Part shown: in pieces, positions 9,601-18,289 of the stretch
Position numbering within the stretch: the stretch's first letter is position 1
Layout of the letters: the number at the start of each line of letters is the position of its first letter
Assembly: GCA_016707785.1 (NCBI GenBank)
Contig: JADJGZ010000019.1
Coordinates: 36,578 to 100,577, forward strand
Source of the DNA: Bacteroidales bacterium
GTDB taxonomy: Bacteria > Bacteroidota > Bacteroidia > Bacteroidales > UBA4417
Direction of reading: 5' to 3'
DNA: 64,000 nt
The notes under the pieces: generated by a model
What the model saw: the letters and a program-made list of their open reading frames with translations, nothing else
Database searches by the model: none
What the model was told of the DNA's origin: nothing
Program-made: the position numbers and the translations under genes

Positions 9601-10748
9601 TTACCATTTTCATCTTTGATCAGGTGGCTGGTAATAGAGACTGAAAGCTTCGTACCATCCTTCTGTATCAGTAAGTTTTCATAATCGTTAATAACCCCTT
9701 TTTCGAAAAGGAGTTTAAGCATTTTATTCCGACTCTCGATATCAGCATAAACTACATCAACTGTTTTACCGATAAGTTCCTCAGCGTGATAACCGGATAG
9801 TTTATAAACCGATGGAGAAAGTTCCAGGATATTTCCTTTTACGTCGGAACGATAGTACAGATCAAGGAATGAATTAAAGATTGCCTGGTATTTGTCGGCA
9901 TTTTCCCTGAAATCTTCTTCTGATTTTTTTCGTTGGGTGATATCATGACTGATTCCAACTATTCCAATCACGTTTCCATCAGCATCCAACTGGGGTATTT
10001 TATTGCCGATGAGCCATTTTTTTTCTCCTGATGGAGTAAGCAGGCATGCTTCCCGGTTCAGGATGGGTTCTTTTGTTTTGATAATCTGCTGATCTTCTGC
10101 TTCTGTGATCTGAACGATATCCTTTGGATAAAAATCAGCATCTTTCTTACCTATCACTTCTTCAATCGCTGACATCCCCAATAATTCGGCTTCAGCATGG
10201 TTGAGCATGGTTTTCCTTCCATGCAGGTCCTTGAAGTAAATTGGATCAGGAATGTTATTAATGATTGTATTCAGAAGGATTTTCTCACTTTGAAGTTTTT
10301 CTTCTGCAGAAATGCGCCTCATGACTTCGCAGGCCGCCATGCAGGATTGGGCCAGCAATTTGACAATAGGTTCAAGGTCCTTGATCTGGTTGTATTTGAA
10401 TTCTGTTGCCCTGCCTAATACCAGCAGACCAAATGAATCCAGGACAAATCCGTAATAATATTCTTCTTTATAAACCTGGCAATATTGACTGTTTCCGCCT
10501 TCAGCATGTAATTTACTAACAAGCTCTCCTATTAATGACTTATGAACTGAATCTTCCTTTATGAAATAAGGAACTGAATAGATAGGTTTGAAGCTGTCTT
10601 TTTCCAGGCGGCTCACGCTAACCATAGTACATCCTAATTTCTTTAGGAAAGCGTGGGTAGATTTCTTGAGTGTCTTATTCAAGTCCAGCTCCCCTCCAAC
10701 AGAGAGGGCAAGTTCAAGCAGCACCTGGTTCCAGATATAATTTTCCAT
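6684..10748 (-). CDS. Large PAS/GAF hybrid sensor histidine kinase with Hpt
   Basis: About 1,354 residues with no membrane segments. Rough order: GAF-like domain (1-150), three PAS domains (about 160-535), GAF (about 545-710), PAS (about 720-840), HisKA with the phospho-acceptor in MSHEIRTPLNA (about 865), HATPase with DTGIGI and GGTGLGL, receiver (RVLLVEDN, phospho-site in ILMDLQMP, Lys in SKPF), and a C-terminal Hpt domain (AHKIKSS). It can carry a full phosphorelay in one chain, with the output partner unknown. The chosen ATG follows the FIST stop codon by one base (TAA-G-ATG); a start 21 bases earlier would overlap FIST. The FIST protein upstream is a likely signalling partner. Confidence 0.92.
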   Translation of the reverse strand: MENYIWNQVLLELALSVGGELDLNKTLKKSTHAFLKKLGCTMVSVSRLEKDSFKPIYSVPYFIKEDSVHKSLIGELVSKLHAEGGNSQYCQVYKEEYYYGFVLDSFGLLVLGRATEFKYNQIKDLEPIVKLLAQSCMAACEVMRRISAEEKLQSEKILLNTIINNIPDPIYFKDLHGRKTMLNHAEAELLGMSAIEEVIGKKDADFYPKDIVQITEAEDQQIIKTKEPILNREACLLTPSGEKKWLIGNKIPQLDADGNVIGIVGISHDITQRKKSEEDFRENADKYQAIFNSFLDLYYRSDVKGNILELSPSVYKLSGYHAEELIGKTVDVVYADIESRNKMLKLLFEKGVINDYENLLIQKDGTKLSVSITSHLIKDENGNPAFIEGTIRDISERKRAEQIVRVSDERWQFALEGSGDGVWDWNILTNDVFFSRQWKAMLGYEESEIGHIIDEWESRIHPDDRKRVTTDLHNHFNSKAPYFINEHRVQCKDGSYKWILARGKVIHTVSGDESDRVLGTFTDITNRKQAEEKLNKLSNLQNLLTHLATDFINIPIENSAEAVNQLLSLIGVQLEVDRVYIFDYDELSDTMSNTFEWCGKGISPEIENLQEIPNELIPEWVSTHRSGEIMTIPDVNELPQGSNLRNILEPQGIKTLITIPMMFKNECLGFVGFDSVKMIRVWNKEEITFLRVLADLLSNVKDRKRTEEALRKREAYLKAIFNNIPYQMWLKDTKGKFLAVNEAFVNTFELDSIDSTIGKTVEDLWEPEVAGHFREQDEEVMKSSKLMTIEERLEVKGNKRWYEIYRAPILDEKGELLGTTGIARDITNRKDADRELKKATEAAESANSAKSRFLANMSHEIRTPLNAIIGMINMLDNTHLDDPQKKILRNLNSSSDSLFNIINDILDFSKIESGQLELEKTEFYIKDVVKKVFDTQEYKAEDKNIEFNYTIDANISPMLTGDPLRLQQVLVNLVSNAIKFTREGRVDLKCKLLSKEKGSNRIKFAVEDTGIGINPDHLSKIFESFQQEDESITRTYGGTGLGLPISKQLVELMGGSIHVESMKDVGSKFYFIIELQEGVPSEKNTVCEVVKPTQEALKDTRVLLVEDNKFNQIIAQSLLEKWQTKIQIAENGQQAVDILKTTAFDIILMDLQMPVMDGLTASKIIRDQLKINTPILALTANVLKGVIENCADAGMNGYISKPFNPDDFYLKMLSLIQNSQPVNGKEKIEEPSESQFITNGSYMDLSIISKILKGDEEQVTRMIRKFIEVTPAYVKDLVNAYKENNIEGVEIYAHKIKSSIDLVGSIEMKETIGKIHEYCKMWDQLHQLHKLVPEFGKQYEKLILQLTDELQVRA

Positions 10749-10749
10749 C

Positions 10750-11886
10750 TTATCCTTCAAATATTCCAACTACAGAAGTTTTATTATAAAACTCAAGGTA
10801 ATCATGCCCTGAATTGGCTATTTCACCTAAAGAAAGGGCTCCAATCAGCCGGGTTTCCCCTGCTGCGATCCGCAGTTCTTCAGTAAACTTATCACCGAGA
10901 AATTGAGCCCGTGTGATACAATCTATAAAAAAGGTGACAGTATTCTGTTTCCCCGGAACCATGGATTTGGTTTCCCTGAAAACATTTTCTGCAATACTCC
11001 TTGACTTGGCAGTACCAGCCAGCAAGGATTCAGCATCTCCTTTCAAAACATATACGAATGAATTAACTGGTAATTCACCCAGGCAGATCATGGATTTATT
11101 CATGGTTTGAACAGGGTCTCTGACGAGTAATTCATCTGCCACTTTCACGATTCCTAAGGGGTAACTCCTGGCGATTTCTTCGAATAATTGAGATTTCCCT
11201 TTTTCTCCTTCCTGATTACCGATAAAATCGAGGTAAACTTCACTGGCAGGTTTCCAGTCGATAGATTGAACACTATTATAACTGGATTCAGTAATTTTCA
11301 TGGGCTGTGAAACCGGGTGCCATCCATGTGCTACTCCAACACCACTAATTGTATCGGCAAAAGCAAATAAAGCCGCATCCTGGAGAATCCCTTTGGGAGT
11401 AATGACACATGGAATAGGTGTGAAATTGGCTGAACCGGCACCTCCTCCGATATAGTTCGATTGTAATCCGAAATAATTAAAGGTAGCGTCCAGCAACGGG
11501 GCAATGGTTTTGCTCATTCCGTCCACAAAAATGAAAGTCGTTTTATCAACAACGGGCTTACCCTGAAATGGCAATGCGAATTCCTGATCGAAATCAGTAC
11601 CTTCTTCACTGATATTTTCCAGTATCAAGGTCGAAACCTCCTGGGTCAGGCCTGCCACGATAAAACCGGTTGAAATTGATTCCAGCTCTGTCAAAACTTG
11701 TGGGAATACTCCCCCAAAAACAGGCTTTGACAATCCTTTTAAAAAATTATCAAAATTACCGGGGTTCAATGACAATGTTTCAGTGGCCAATACCATTACA
11801 GATCTGACAGATACTTCAGATTCAGTTGCAAGGATCGAGGCCTTCAATTTAGCAAGGTCACCATTCCTGTCAATGTTTATGATCAT
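10750..11886 (-). CDS. FIST-domain sensor protein
   Basis: A 378-residue protein matching FIST N plus FIST C. The N-terminal half contains GGVFPQVL, FVDGMSK and the IGGGAGS motif near residues 145-155. The C-terminal half holds the PLGIV and GALSLGEIANSG features, the latter characteristic of FIST C. FIST proteins are thought to bind small ligands such as amino acids and usually sit beside signalling proteins. Here the stop codon almost touches the start of the giant hybrid kinase, so the two are surely co-transcribed. It has no signal peptide and is probably a cytosolic ligand sensor feeding the kinase (inference). Confidence 0.88.
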   Translation of the reverse strand: MIINIDRNGDLAKLKASILATESEVSVRSVMVLATETLSLNPGNFDNFLKGLSKPVFGGVFPQVLTELESISTGFIVAGLTQEVSTLILENISEEGTDFDQEFALPFQGKPVVDKTTFIFVDGMSKTIAPLLDATFNYFGLQSNYIGGGAGSANFTPIPCVITPKGILQDAALFAFADTISGVGVAHGWHPVSQPMKITESSYNSVQSIDWKPASEVYLDFIGNQEGEKGKSQLFEEIARSYPLGIVKVADELLVRDPVQTMNKSMICLGELPVNSFVYVLKGDAESLLAGTAKSRSIAENVFRETKSMVPGKQNTVTFFIDCITRAQFLGDKFTEELRIAAGETRLIGALSLGEIANSGHDYLEFYNKTSVVGIFEG

Positions 11887-12090
11887 AGTCCAACTGGTTT
11901 TATTGATAAAAGCCTGGAGAATTTGTCTATCAGATAGTATTCACCTTTTATTTATCAACTTACCTATCTATTTGTAATACACTGAGAGGTGAAATAAGCT
12001 GAAGTGATCTTATTTTTTATATGAGTAAAATCCCCTGAAGTAAATAGTACTGAAAAACTGAGGCACTCGGAAGATCTAAACAATTAAGGA

Positions 12091-12310
12091 ATTCAGAATT
12101 TGGAAGAAAATTCGATTTGATTTAAGAATGTCGATTAACGAATTTGGAATTGAGAAGAAAATTCGATTTGAATTAAGAATGTCGATTAACGAATTGGGAA
12201 TTGAGAAGAAAATTCGATTTAAATTAAGAATGTCGATTAACGAATTTGGAATTGAGAAGAAAATTCGATTTGAATTAAGAATGTCGATTAACGAATTTGG
12301 AATTGAGAAG
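12091..12310. repeat. 51-bp tandem repeat, about 4.3 copies
   Basis: A 51-bp unit recurs with very few changes. On the plus strand successive ATGTCGATTAACGAATT motifs start at 12128, 12179, 12230 and 12281, preceded by a diverged partial copy from about 12091. Because 51 is divisible by three, it stays open in several frames on both strands (for example MSINEFGIEKKIRFELR). Each unit contains short inverted arms (AATTC and GAATT). It lies between two signalling genes. I regard it as a non-coding minisatellite, since neither strand's product resembles a known protein. Confidence 0.75.
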
Positions 12311-12345
12311 TATGCTACTTCAAAAATTGTTAATCGCTTGCACGT

Positions 12346-12449
12346 CAGGCCGGAAGACACCAACGGGTTTGTGATATCGGAAAATCAACCTTATAAATCC
12401 AAACCCCGTCGGGTCCGGAAGACACCGCCGGGTTTCGAGATTGGGAAAT
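12346..12449. repeat. Pair of CCGGAAGACACC elements
   Basis: Two related units of about 39 bp, at 12346-12384 and 12411-12449. Both contain CCGGAAGACACC followed by CGGGTTT and an AT-rich tail with GGGAAA or GGAAAA. The second unit is preceded by AAACCCCG, which pairs with its CGGGTTT, so it can fold. They continue the repeat field downstream of the 51-bp array. Confidence 0.55.
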
Positions 12450-12491
12450 CTTACTTAATTAATACCTGTGTTCACTTTGGCCAATTCTAAT

Positions 12492-12570
12492 AACTTTAGG
12501 CACTCTAGCTCACTCTAGCTCACTCTAGGCACTTTAGTTCACTCTAGCTCACTCTAGGCACTTTAGTTCA
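12492..12570. repeat. CACTCTAGCT decamer array at a kinase gene end
   Basis: Variants of CACTCTAGCT, CACTCTAGGC and ACTTTAGTT repeat with a period of about ten. The array runs into the stop codon of the adjacent hybrid kinase gene, whose TGA is supplied by the repeat. The repeat may therefore have eroded or replaced the original 3' end. Confidence 0.65.
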
Positions 12571-14100
12571 CTTCCCCCCCAAAACACTGGTAATTTTTCG
12601 ATAAAAATCATTGGCATCAAAAGGTTTGGACACATAACCATCCATTCCGGCTTCGATACATTTTTCCATCACACCTTTTACTACATTGGCAGTAAGCGCC
12701 AGGATAGGGGTTTCAATCTTCATTTCATTTCTTAATAAAGAGGTAGCTGTAATCCCATCCATTTCAGGCATTTGAATATCCATTAATATCAGGTCATACT
12801 TATGTTTGCCTATTAATTCGATGGCTTTCTTTCCATTTTCAGCCACATCCGATACAGCACCCCATTTCATGAGGAGGGCCTGGGCAATAAACTGGTTGAA
12901 CTTATTATCTTCCACCAGCAGAATCCTGACTCCTTCGAGTGATTCACTTGTTGGAACAGGTGTACTATCGGGGATTTGAACAGCAGGCTGAAGACCCATT
13001 GGCAGTTCAATGGTAAAATAAAATGTACTCCCTGAATCTTTCTTGCTATTTAACTGTAATTTCCCTCCCATCAATCCTACCAGCTGACTGCTTATGGCTA
13101 AGCCCAGTCCGGTTCCACCATAGATCCGGGTTGTACTTTCATCCTCCTGTTTAAAACTGTCGAAAATCTTTTTCTGATTCTCAGGGCTTACACCGATCCC
13201 GGTATCGATAACACTGAATTTTATCCTGAAATGACCATTTTCGATGGCAAGCAATTCATTCCTGATCTCAACCTTGCCTTCGGAGGTAAATTTTATGGCG
13301 TTACTCAGGAGGTTTTGCAAAACCTGCTGAATTCTGACCGGGTCGCCTAAAAGGCAGGATTTAATGGCCGGATCTGAAATCATCCCGAATTGAAGATCCT
13401 TCTCGCGGGCTTTATATTTATAGGTATCATAGATATTCCGAAAGAGTTCATGAATATCGAAATCAGTTCTTTCGAGATCGATTTCACCGGATTCAATTTT
13501 GGAAAAATCCAGGATATCGGTTATAATACTTAACAGGTTATCCGATGAGGTATTGAGATTTCGAAGCAAGATCTGTTGTTTGTCATCCAGGCCTGTATCA
13601 CCCAGAATCCTGATCATGCCTACAATGGCATTCAGCGGGGTTCTGATCTCATGGCTCATATTGGCCAGGAACCTTGATTTGGCAAGACTTGCTGCCTGGG
13701 CGGCTTCGGTTGCTTTCTTTAAAGCCTTTTCAGCATTTTTCCGGTTTGTAATGTCTTTATATTGCCATAAATGCCCTAAGAAAGTGTTTCCTGAAATAAT
13801 AGGCAAATAGTCCCTTTCGAAAAAGATGCCGTTTGGCAGCTCAAGCTCTTCTCCTATCACCGGTTTCAGTTCACTGATGATTTGGAGGATACGTTGAGAA
13901 AAATGCGTTGGGTTACTGAACATATGCCCGGAATCATCTGCAGCCCGGGAGCAATCAATACCCAGCATCATGTCGGGTTCCAGCGGGATTTTAAAAAGGT
14001 TGCAGAAATGTTTGTTGATAAGGGCAATTCTCCGATGCTCATCTTCAACCAGGATCCCTGCTTCAAGATTATGAATCAGGGTTGAAAGCCTGTAAGTCAT
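12568..14100 (-). CDS. Hybrid sensor histidine kinase (PAS-HisKA-HATPase-REC)
   Basis: A 510-residue soluble hybrid kinase. A PAS-like domain lies at about 1-120 (GILVEDEHRRI). HisKA has its His in MSHEIRTPLNA near residue 150. The HATPase has DTGIGVSP and GGTGLGL. The receiver is at about 390-510 (RILLVEDN, phospho-site in LILMDIQMP, Lys in SKPF). The kinase core and receiver closely resemble the 1,354-residue kinase next door, suggesting duplication, but Hpt is missing. The reading frame stays open upstream of the ATG. Dropping one base from the T run at 14146-14150 would fuse it to the GAF protein as a single sensor of about 686 residues. The protein ends GGK, with the stop codon inside a repeat. 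Confidence 0.88.
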   Translation of the reverse strand: MTYRLSTLIHNLEAGILVEDEHRRIALINKHFCNLFKIPLEPDMMLGIDCSRAADDSGHMFSNPTHFSQRILQIISELKPVIGEELELPNGIFFERDYLPIISGNTFLGHLWQYKDITNRKNAEKALKKATEAAQAASLAKSRFLANMSHEIRTPLNAIVGMIRILGDTGLDDKQQILLRNLNTSSDNLLSIITDILDFSKIESGEIDLERTDFDIHELFRNIYDTYKYKAREKDLQFGMISDPAIKSCLLGDPVRIQQVLQNLLSNAIKFTSEGKVEIRNELLAIENGHFRIKFSVIDTGIGVSPENQKKIFDSFKQEDESTTRIYGGTGLGLAISSQLVGLMGGKLQLNSKKDSGSTFYFTIELPMGLQPAVQIPDSTPVPTSESLEGVRILLVEDNKFNQFIAQALLMKWGAVSDVAENGKKAIELIGKHKYDLILMDIQMPEMDGITATSLLRNEMKIETPILALTANVVKGVMEKCIEAGMDGYVSKPFDANDFYRKITSVLGGK

Positions 14101-14125
14101 GGATACCAGTTCAGCTTTCGATTTC

Positions 14126-14629
14126 TTATCCGTCGGAGATATCTCTTTTTATTATCAGGCCAGCTGCATAAGAAGCTATAAGGATAAAGAGTGCAATCAA
14201 ATCATCCGAAAAATAATCCTCTTCACTACTGCTCACAGCAAGTATGCCCAACAACTCATCTCCGTTTTTCAGCGGGATCTGGAGTAGCATAGATGAGGCA
14301 TTTGCTTCTTCTTCAAAAAACCTTGCAAACGGGTCATCAATAGAATTAAGCAATGAATATCCAGCCTCATTGAAATGCTGAGATGCCAGTTGAAAACATT
14401 GGAGTGCAGTATCCCCTGAAACAGAATCCTGCTTTTCATGTGATATTTTAATGAAAGTCACATTTTCCTGATCCCAGAAGTATAGATTCCAATGAAGTGT
14501 CCCTGGCAATTCAGTGAAAACCAATTCCAATTCCCTGTTCAATTGAGGCAAGCTGAAAGGATCGGAATTAATCCGGCCCATTTGATTCAGTTTACCAATT
14601 ACTCTATAATACGGAATGGAATGTGACAT
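14126..14629 (-). CDS. GAF-domain protein, probably the split-off kinase N-terminus
   Basis: A 167-residue protein with a GAF-like fold. It has an opening helix (LNRELELVFTELPG), the central segment LHWNLYFWDQENVTF, the PLKNGDELLGILAVSSS strand pair typical of GAF domains, and the closing helix. Its stop codon lies 25 bases before the ATG of the hybrid kinase. The reading frame of that kinase continues seamlessly as IIKEISPTDKKSKAELVSM once one A is removed from a five-A run (minus strand). It is therefore probably the sensor end of that kinase rather than an independent protein. If the split is real, it may act in trans. Confidence 0.7.
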   Translation of the reverse strand: MSHSIPYYRVIGKLNQMGRINSDPFSLPQLNRELELVFTELPGTLHWNLYFWDQENVTFIKISHEKQDSVSGDTALQCFQLASQHFNEAGYSLLNSIDDPFARFFEEEANASSMLLQIPLKNGDELLGILAVSSSEEDYFSDDLIALFILIASYAAGLIIKRDISDG

Positions 14630-14914
14630 ATAAGATCCCTAAAATTACCATGAGATGCCTGGATTAATTGCCATAAAGCAATAATTGTAATCATACAAAC
14701 TTAAGAATACCGGAGTAATATTAAAAATTATTCAATTCAAACCCTGTAACAAAAAGCCCCAATCATGTGTTAAGATGACTGATTCGTTTTTAAGCGGGAA
14801 TTATTTTTTCAAAATAAAACAATACCTTTCCCTGGACTACTATAGTATATACCTGATTAATAATCATTTACATGTTTGGAATAATATTTGATTTCTCAAA
14901 GCAAAACAATTGAT

Positions 14915-15352
14915 ATGTATATCCTTTTAGTAGAAGAAGATCATTTTTACGCATCAATGATCATGGGTTTTCTGAAGAAAGCCGGTTTTAGTAATATCAA
15001 GCATATTGATAATGGTGTGGATTGCCTTTTGCAGGTTTATGAGGAAAGCACGCCTGATCTTGTAATACTTGATTCTCATCTTTCCAGGGTTAACGGTGTT
15101 GATGTTATTCAGAAACTGGTAACTCATAAACCAGGGATGAAAATCCTTGTGATGAAGCCACTGACAAGCAGCAAAAAATTCGTTGAACCCAGTCATCGTG
15201 CCGTGATTGATATCATTCTGAAAGATGAACTGGTACTGGATCATTTGATGCCCCATATACATATTATTCATTCAGAAGTTGTACAAAGAAAGAAAAGCAG
15301 GCCTGTTACGAATATGCTTGTGAATTTCAAGCGGTTCATCTTTGCTCCTTAA
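14915..15352 (+). CDS. Stand-alone receiver-domain protein
   Basis: A 145-residue response-regulator receiver. It begins MYILLVEEDHF, with acidic residues near 7-9, the phospho-acceptor in LVILDSHL and the conserved Lys in ILKDE. I start at the ATG rather than the in-frame TTG 27 bases upstream, because the receiver fold begins directly there. There is no DNA-binding or enzymatic output domain, only a short basic tail, so it may act as a shuttle or by protein contact. It is the only plus-strand gene between two minus-strand blocks and faces the beta-helix gene. The adjacent kinases are candidate partners. Confidence 0.8.
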   Translation: MYILLVEEDHFYASMIMGFLKKAGFSNIKHIDNGVDCLLQVYEESTPDLVILDSHLSRVNGVDVIQKLVTHKPGMKILVMKPLTSSKKFVEPSHRAVIDIILKDELVLDHLMPHIHIIHSEVVQRKKSRPVTNMLVNFKRFIFAP

Positions 15353-15403
15353 GCAGGCATCAATCAGATATTGCCTTCCGATAACCCTTGCGGTTTAAAT
15401 TCC

Positions 15404-17074
15404 TTATAATTTGATAAATTTCCCTTCTGACCTGTTGCGAGAGGTGGACAAGGCATAAAAATAAATTCCCGGAGGCAGCATGGAAATATCTATTTCAAAA
15501 TAATTTTCCATTCCGGCATGGGATTGTTTACTGCCCGACTCAATCATAAATCCAACGAGGTTATAAATGCGAAGGTTCACCTTTTCATCTTTCATTAACC
15601 TGTAAGAAATTCTGATGATTTTTTCACCAGGGTTAGGATAAACCCCTGAAAGTATATTTGTGACGTCCCCATTTACTGATTGAACAGGATCATATTCGCT
15701 GGCACCGATATCAAACCTGACTCCCATTGGCCTGGGATGATTAAAATAGTCGAATAGTATTCCCCGGTTATTAAAAGAACCTTTATCAATAAGTGGAGAA
15801 CCGGGTTGAATGGCATAATCTCCTTCTCCCAGGCCTGCTGACCAGGCATTTCTTGAAAAGAAATTATTTTCCAGGGAGATGTCACTGTCGCTATCAGGGA
15901 TCATTATATAGCTGTCATTTCCATTGAAGCTGGTATTCCCGTTTTCGTAATAACTATAGTTCCCGGGATCGAGAATCACATTGTTGGCGATCAGGTTATT
16001 GGCAGAAATAGTACTCTTAAACCTGATCCCATCCGATTTGGGCCGGATTATCGTATTGAAGAGTATAGAAAATGAGGAATCGGGCTGCACTGAAACATCA
16101 GTCACATAAATCCCATAACGCATTTTCGTGCTATCATCAGGTTGGAAATACCTTCCCGGGTCAATGATGATATTATTAAAGATGCGAAATCCGCCCAGTC
16201 CATGAATTTCGATTCCATTGCCTTTGCCCTGGGTTACGAAATTGTTATAACAATCGCATTTTGAACCTCCACCGATTGTAATCCCCGACATTTGTCCGAA
16301 GATCTCCTTCTGACTGTCGTACATCACAAGATTCCCATAAACCTGGCAATCCTCTGAGGCAGAACTCACCTGGATTCCATCCATCCCGGAGTATTGAATG
16401 ATATTATTGTATACCCTGACTCCTTTCAAAAGTGAGGGCAATAGCAGGGTATCTTTTCCATTGCACTGGACTGTTTGACCGAAATACTTGGTACTGCCAA
16501 TATACATTGCCTCATCGCCTACATCTGAAATAAAATTGTCATGGATCAGGGTATTGTATTGTGTGAAGACATCTCTTGTGGCTGTGAGGTTGCAATCGGG
16601 ATCAGTCTTGGCATTGATACCCCCGGCAATACAGTTTTTAATGGATACATGATCTATTTCATAGTCTGAGCTCTTGCTGCCCAATCCGATCCCACCTCCG
16701 CTTTCAACACGTTCGATGCTGATGCCATAGAAAGTCCCGGGATCGCCGGTTCCTGTCAAACGGATATAGCGGCAATTTTGAATGGAAATTCCGAAATAAT
16801 GGTCTGTATTAATAATTACCGGCCCGCCATTATTTATAATGATGATGGGTTGATCCGCTTCACCTTTGAGATTGCGTAACAGTAGGAATAGCCGTTGTCC
16901 GGGCTGAATATATAAGGTATCCCCCGGCAGTAACTCGTTGAAAGGGGCAAGTGTTCCATCTACCAGTGTTGTTGTGACATCAATAAAATAACCGGTGTTG
17001 CGCGCTGAGCTATATATCGGGAGAATGGCTATGAATGCCAATAGTATAATTCCCCAATATTTCCCGGTTTTCAT
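15404..17074 (-). CDS. T9SS-exported right-handed beta-helix protein
   Basis: A 556-residue protein with a signal peptide (MKTGKYWGIILLAFIAILP). The central region (about 70-400) is a parallel beta-helix with repeated N/G-rich rungs such as IIINNGG, YNNIIQYSGMDGIQV, CYNNFVTQGKGNGIEI and FNNIIIDPG. This fold is common in polysaccharide lyases and in surface proteins that bind sugars. The end is a T9SS type A sorting domain (GVYPNPGEKIIRI ... GIYFYALS). It starts 16 bp downstream of a glycosyltransferase, so it probably belongs to the exopolysaccharide locus. A role in cutting or holding the polymer is inferred. No lyase catalytic residues can be assigned by eye. Confidence 0.82.
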   Translation of the reverse strand: MKTGKYWGIILLAFIAILPIYSSARNTGYFIDVTTTLVDGTLAPFNELLPGDTLYIQPGQRLFLLLRNLKGEADQPIIIINNGGPVIINTDHYFGISIQNCRYIRLTGTGDPGTFYGISIERVESGGGIGLGSKSSDYEIDHVSIKNCIAGGINAKTDPDCNLTATRDVFTQYNTLIHDNFISDVGDEAMYIGSTKYFGQTVQCNGKDTLLLPSLLKGVRVYNNIIQYSGMDGIQVSSASEDCQVYGNLVMYDSQKEIFGQMSGITIGGGSKCDCYNNFVTQGKGNGIEIHGLGGFRIFNNIIIDPGRYFQPDDSTKMRYGIYVTDVSVQPDSSFSILFNTIIRPKSDGIRFKSTISANNLIANNVILDPGNYSYYENGNTSFNGNDSYIMIPDSDSDISLENNFFSRNAWSAGLGEGDYAIQPGSPLIDKGSFNNRGILFDYFNHPRPMGVRFDIGASEYDPVQSVNGDVTNILSGVYPNPGEKIIRISYRLMKDEKVNLRIYNLVGFMIESGSKQSHAGMENYFEIDISMLPPGIYFYALSTSRNRSEGKFIKL

Positions 17075-17090
17075 TGTCAGACAGGCTTTA

Positions 17091-18278
17091 CTAGCCTCTT
17101 TTTGCCCGTTCCCAATTGACAGATTGGGTCCTTTTGAGGTACCTTTTCAATCCGAGGAAAACAGAGAGATTCATGATAAAAAAGTAATAAGGGACAAACA
17201 GAAGTTTTATCCTGATGGATTTATTTTCAAGGTACCAACCCAGTAATGCAGCCAAATAAAACAATACCTGGAGCCAGAAAAGGACATTATAGAGTCCTGT
17301 GGAAATGATACCTTCGTTGAGGGCAATAATGAGACCTAATGGCAACAATATGGCCAGGGCCAGCGGGGCCAGTGTCCAGCGAAGCACACGGTGTGAAATA
17401 TATTGAAATGACAGGGTTCCATACCTGAAGATATTCAACAGGGAACTTAACCTAACCACTGCCTGAATGCCCCCGGCAGAAATCCTGATTTTCCTTTTTA
17501 ATTCTTCTTTTACATCTGCTGAAGCCGTTTCAATGGCATAAGCTTCGGGGTCATATTGAATGGTATATCCATCCTGGGCTACACGGAGGGAAATGATAAA
17601 GTCGTCGAGGAGGGTATCTTTTTCCACTTCCCGGTAGAGTTCGGTACGAATGGCAAATAATTCACCGGCAGCACCAACCACTGAGTAAAGTTCGGCATCC
17701 CATTTTTTCAGGGTAGATTCATATTTCCAGTAAAGTCCTTCCCCGGCTCCGGCTGCAGCATCTTTTTCCTTGCTGAAAATCCTTTTTTCTCCAGAGACGC
17801 ATCCCACTTTGGAATTGCTGAAAAGCTTGACAATCCTTCTGATCGATTCTTTTCCAAGCATTGTATTGGCATCACAGAATACCACAATCGGTGTTTTAAC
17901 AAACTTCATTCCCCTGTTCATTGCACCAATTTTACCGTTACGTGCCGGCAGATGATGCACAGTGATTCCTTCGTACTTCTTCAGTTCATCGGGGGTACCA
18001 TCATCAGAACCATCAGTAACCCAGACCATATGCAGCTTTTCCTTAGGATAATCCAATTCGAGGGAATTCCTGATTTTCTCAGCAACAAAATCCTTTTCAT
18101 TGTAGGCAGCAATAAACAAGGTAACATCAGGTTCATAATCAGCATCCGTCTTACCGCCTGATTTGAGTCCAAGGAGTCTTTTCATCCTGACAAGAACAAA
18201 AAGGAGTATTCCATAGCCTATGTAAGCATAGAAAACTATAAACAGCAGTACCCAGAAAATAATCTTTAATGTGGTCAT
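17091..18278 (-). CDS. Membrane-bound GT2 glycosyltransferase
   Basis: A 395-residue family 2 glycosyltransferase. An N-terminal membrane segment (IIFWVLLFIVFYAYIGYGILL) is followed by a GT-A catalytic domain: TLFIAAYNE, the nucleotide-sugar motif VTDGSDDGT, and VVFCDANTM in place of the usual DxD. Two or more C-terminal membrane helices (about 300-370) follow. This hyaluronan-synthase-like topology suits transfer of sugars to a lipid-linked or growing polymer at the inner membrane. It lies 11 bp downstream of the FkbM gene, within the polymer locus. The sugar specificity is unknown. Confidence 0.87.
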   Translation of the reverse strand: MTTLKIIFWVLLFIVFYAYIGYGILLFVLVRMKRLLGLKSGGKTDADYEPDVTLFIAAYNEKDFVAEKIRNSLELDYPKEKLHMVWVTDGSDDGTPDELKKYEGITVHHLPARNGKIGAMNRGMKFVKTPIVVFCDANTMLGKESIRRIVKLFSNSKVGCVSGEKRIFSKEKDAAAGAGEGLYWKYESTLKKWDAELYSVVGAAGELFAIRTELYREVEKDTLLDDFIISLRVAQDGYTIQYDPEAYAIETASADVKEELKRKIRISAGGIQAVVRLSSLLNIFRYGTLSFQYISHRVLRWTLAPLALAILLPLGLIIALNEGIISTGLYNVLFWLQVLFYLAALLGWYLENKSIRIKLLFVPYYFFIMNLSVFLGLKRYLKRTQSVNWERAKRG

Positions 18279-18289
18279 CGCACTTCTTT

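Noticed and set aside
12128..12490. Open frame of 120 codons on the plus strand with repeated MSINEFGIEKK units
   Set aside because: It consists of the 51-bp tandem repeat plus other repeats, and the opposite strand is equally open; there is no family match or promoter.
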